From the NCBI GenBank assembly GCA_045639255.1, contig JAZUCT010000058.1:1-15540 (forward strand): a stretch of DNA of 15,540 nucleotides. Reading direction: 5' to 3'. The DNA comes from JAZUCT01 sp045639255 (GTDB taxonomy: Bacteria > Bacillota > Clostridia > Christensenellales > UBA1242). The notes beneath the pieces were generated by a model, which was not told the DNA's origin, made no database searches, and was given only the letters and a program-made list of their open reading frames with translations. How positions within the stretch are numbered: the first letter of the stretch is position 1; every line of letters begins with the position of its first letter. The translations under genes and the position numbers were made by a program. Shown piece after piece: positions 14,625-15,540 of this stretch.

Positions 14625-15540
14625 ATGATAATTGCATTGCTTATTTTATGCTTAATTTTTGGTATTATTGTTATTTTAAAAAGTGGAGATTTATTAATTG
14701 AAAGTTCGCTTAACATTTCAAAATGCACAGGGCTTAGCGAACAATTTATTGGTGCAACGCTTTTAAGTTTTGCAACCACAGCACCTGAACTTTTTGTAAG
14801 TTGCATTTCGGCATGCAAGGGCAGTGCAGAAATATGTGTTAACAATGGCTTGGGTTCAATAATATGTAACATAGGATTGGTGCTTGCAATTTCACTTATT
14901 GCAATAAAACAAAAAGTTAACAAAACAGAATTTAATTTTAAAGCCTACACTTTAATGTTTGTTTTTGTTTTGCTGTTTGGGTTTTGCCTTAACAAAACAA
15001 TTTCAAAAATTGAAGGATTAATGCTTGTTTTAACTTATGTTGTTTTTTTTATAATAACAATTAAAAACATAAAAAAACAACCTATAAGTTGTGCCCAAAA
15101 AACAAACAAAAAGGAACTTATTTTCAGCATGCTTTTGTTTTTGCTTGGTGCAACAGGTGTTGCTTTAAGTGCCAATTTGCTTGTGAACACCGCCCAAAAA
15201 CTTGCAACAAAACTTAACATAAGTGAAGGTATTATTGCATTAACAGTTTTGGCAATTGGCACATGTTTGCCCGAACTTGTTTCAACCCTAACTGCAATAA
15301 AAAAGAAAACTTTAAACCTTGCACTTGGCAACATTGTGGGTGCAAACATAATGAACGGAACAATTTTAATGGGATTAAGTGCCATTTTAAGCCAAAATTC
15401 ACTTTTAATTTCGCCTAAAACTTTATTCATAACTATTCCTTTTTGCATAATTTTTAATTTTATACTTTTAACACCAATTTTAATTAAGCAAAGAACCTTT
15501 AAAATTCAAGGGATTTTAATGTTATTCACATTTTTTGTGT
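14625..15540 (+). CDS. CaCA-family cation/Ca2+ exchanger (YrbG-like), 3' truncated by the window
   Basis: The open frame from ATG at 14625 runs through the window end (305 complete codons). The product is a polytopic membrane protein with the two inverted alpha-repeats of the Ca2+/cation antiporter superfamily. The first has SFATTAPEL (48-56) and NNGLGSIICN (73-82). The second has LAIGTCLPEL (209-218) and GNIVGANIMN (235-244). Glu55 and Glu217 correspond to the ion-binding glutamates of the family. It probably exchanges Na+ or H+ for Ca2+ across the cytoplasmic membrane. The first repeat departs from the usual GTSxPE as ATTAPE, and a cytosolic loop with several Lys (about 147-163) separates the halves, as is typical. 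There is no Shine-Dalgarno sequence before the start. The start is supported by similarity of the N-terminus to YrbG-type proteins. The gene is divergent from the HExxH gene, with 109 bases between the start codons. Confidence 0.88.
   Translation, partial: MIIALLILCLIFGIIVILKSGDLLIESSLNISKCTGLSEQFIGATLLSFATTAPELFVSCISACKGSAEICVNNGLGSIICNIGLVLAISLIAIKQKVNKTEFNFKAYTLMFVFVLLFGFCLNKTISKIEGLMLVLTYVVFFIITIKNIKKQPISCAQKTNKKELIFSMLLFLLGATGVALSANLLVNTAQKLATKLNISEGIIALTVLAIGTCLPELVSTLTAIKKKTLNLALGNIVGANIMNGTILMGLSAILSQNSLLISPKTLFITIPFCIIFNFILLTPILIKQRTFKIQGILMLFTFFV

Noticed and set aside
14609..15448. Two minus-strand open frames (14609-14923 and 15035-15448)
   Set aside because: They lie opposite the CaCA exchanger, whose two alpha-repeat motifs show that the plus strand is coding.

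Overview
The window is about 15.5 kb of AT-rich, gene-dense bacterial DNA with the standard genetic code. Strong purine-rich ribosome binding sites, a lipoprotein signal, a membrane-anchored Ig-repeat surface protein, short U-tailed terminators, a uvrB-uvrA operon and a long-form HflX together suggest a low-GC Gram-positive (Bacillota, probably an uncultured Clostridia-like lineage). This assignment is inference; no rRNA gene is present to settle it.

Layout. Positions 76-2416 hold a small lipoprotein of unknown function and then hflX from its own promoter. The HflX carries an extra N-terminal domain with a complete JAMM/RadC-like metal-site motif and lacks the usual C-terminal domain. A terminator and a 380-base non-coding stretch with hairpins and a repeat-like sequence follow. 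Positions 2823-3568 hold two small convergent cysteine-rich genes: an Asn/Tyr/Cys-rich low-complexity protein on the plus strand and a 78-residue Cys-rich membrane protein on the minus strand. They are separated by two terminators, and both proteins end in Cys-Cys. A tryptophan-poor TspO/MBR homologue (3780-4289) comes next. After it lies a strongly promoted monocistronic gene for a 1083-residue surface protein with about nine Ig-like repeats and a C-terminal membrane anchor (4486-7737).

Positions 7865-13378 form a tightly packed four-gene operon: two paralogous winged-helix-like proteins, each with a C-terminal membrane segment, then uvrB and uvrA (gaps of 10, 1 and 1 bases). UvrA finds DNA damage and loads UvrB in nucleotide excision repair. 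The tail-anchored pair ahead of them has no role that I recognise and is the most interesting association here. A perfect short dyad lies between the -35 and -10 elements of the operon promoter.

A minus-strand gene (13406-14515) follows uvrA across a shared bidirectional terminator and encodes an unrecognised protein with an HExxH motif, probably a cytosolic zinc metallopeptidase. Divergent from it, a CaCA-family cation/Ca2+ exchanger begins at 14625 and runs off the window end. It has no Shine-Dalgarno sequence and may be translated from a nearly leaderless mRNA.

I see no tRNA, rRNA, CRISPR array, transposase, integrase or phage gene. Most of the window is ordinary core genome; the unusual items are the domain fusion in HflX, the cysteine-rich pair, the tail-anchored pair in the uvr operon and the HExxH protein.
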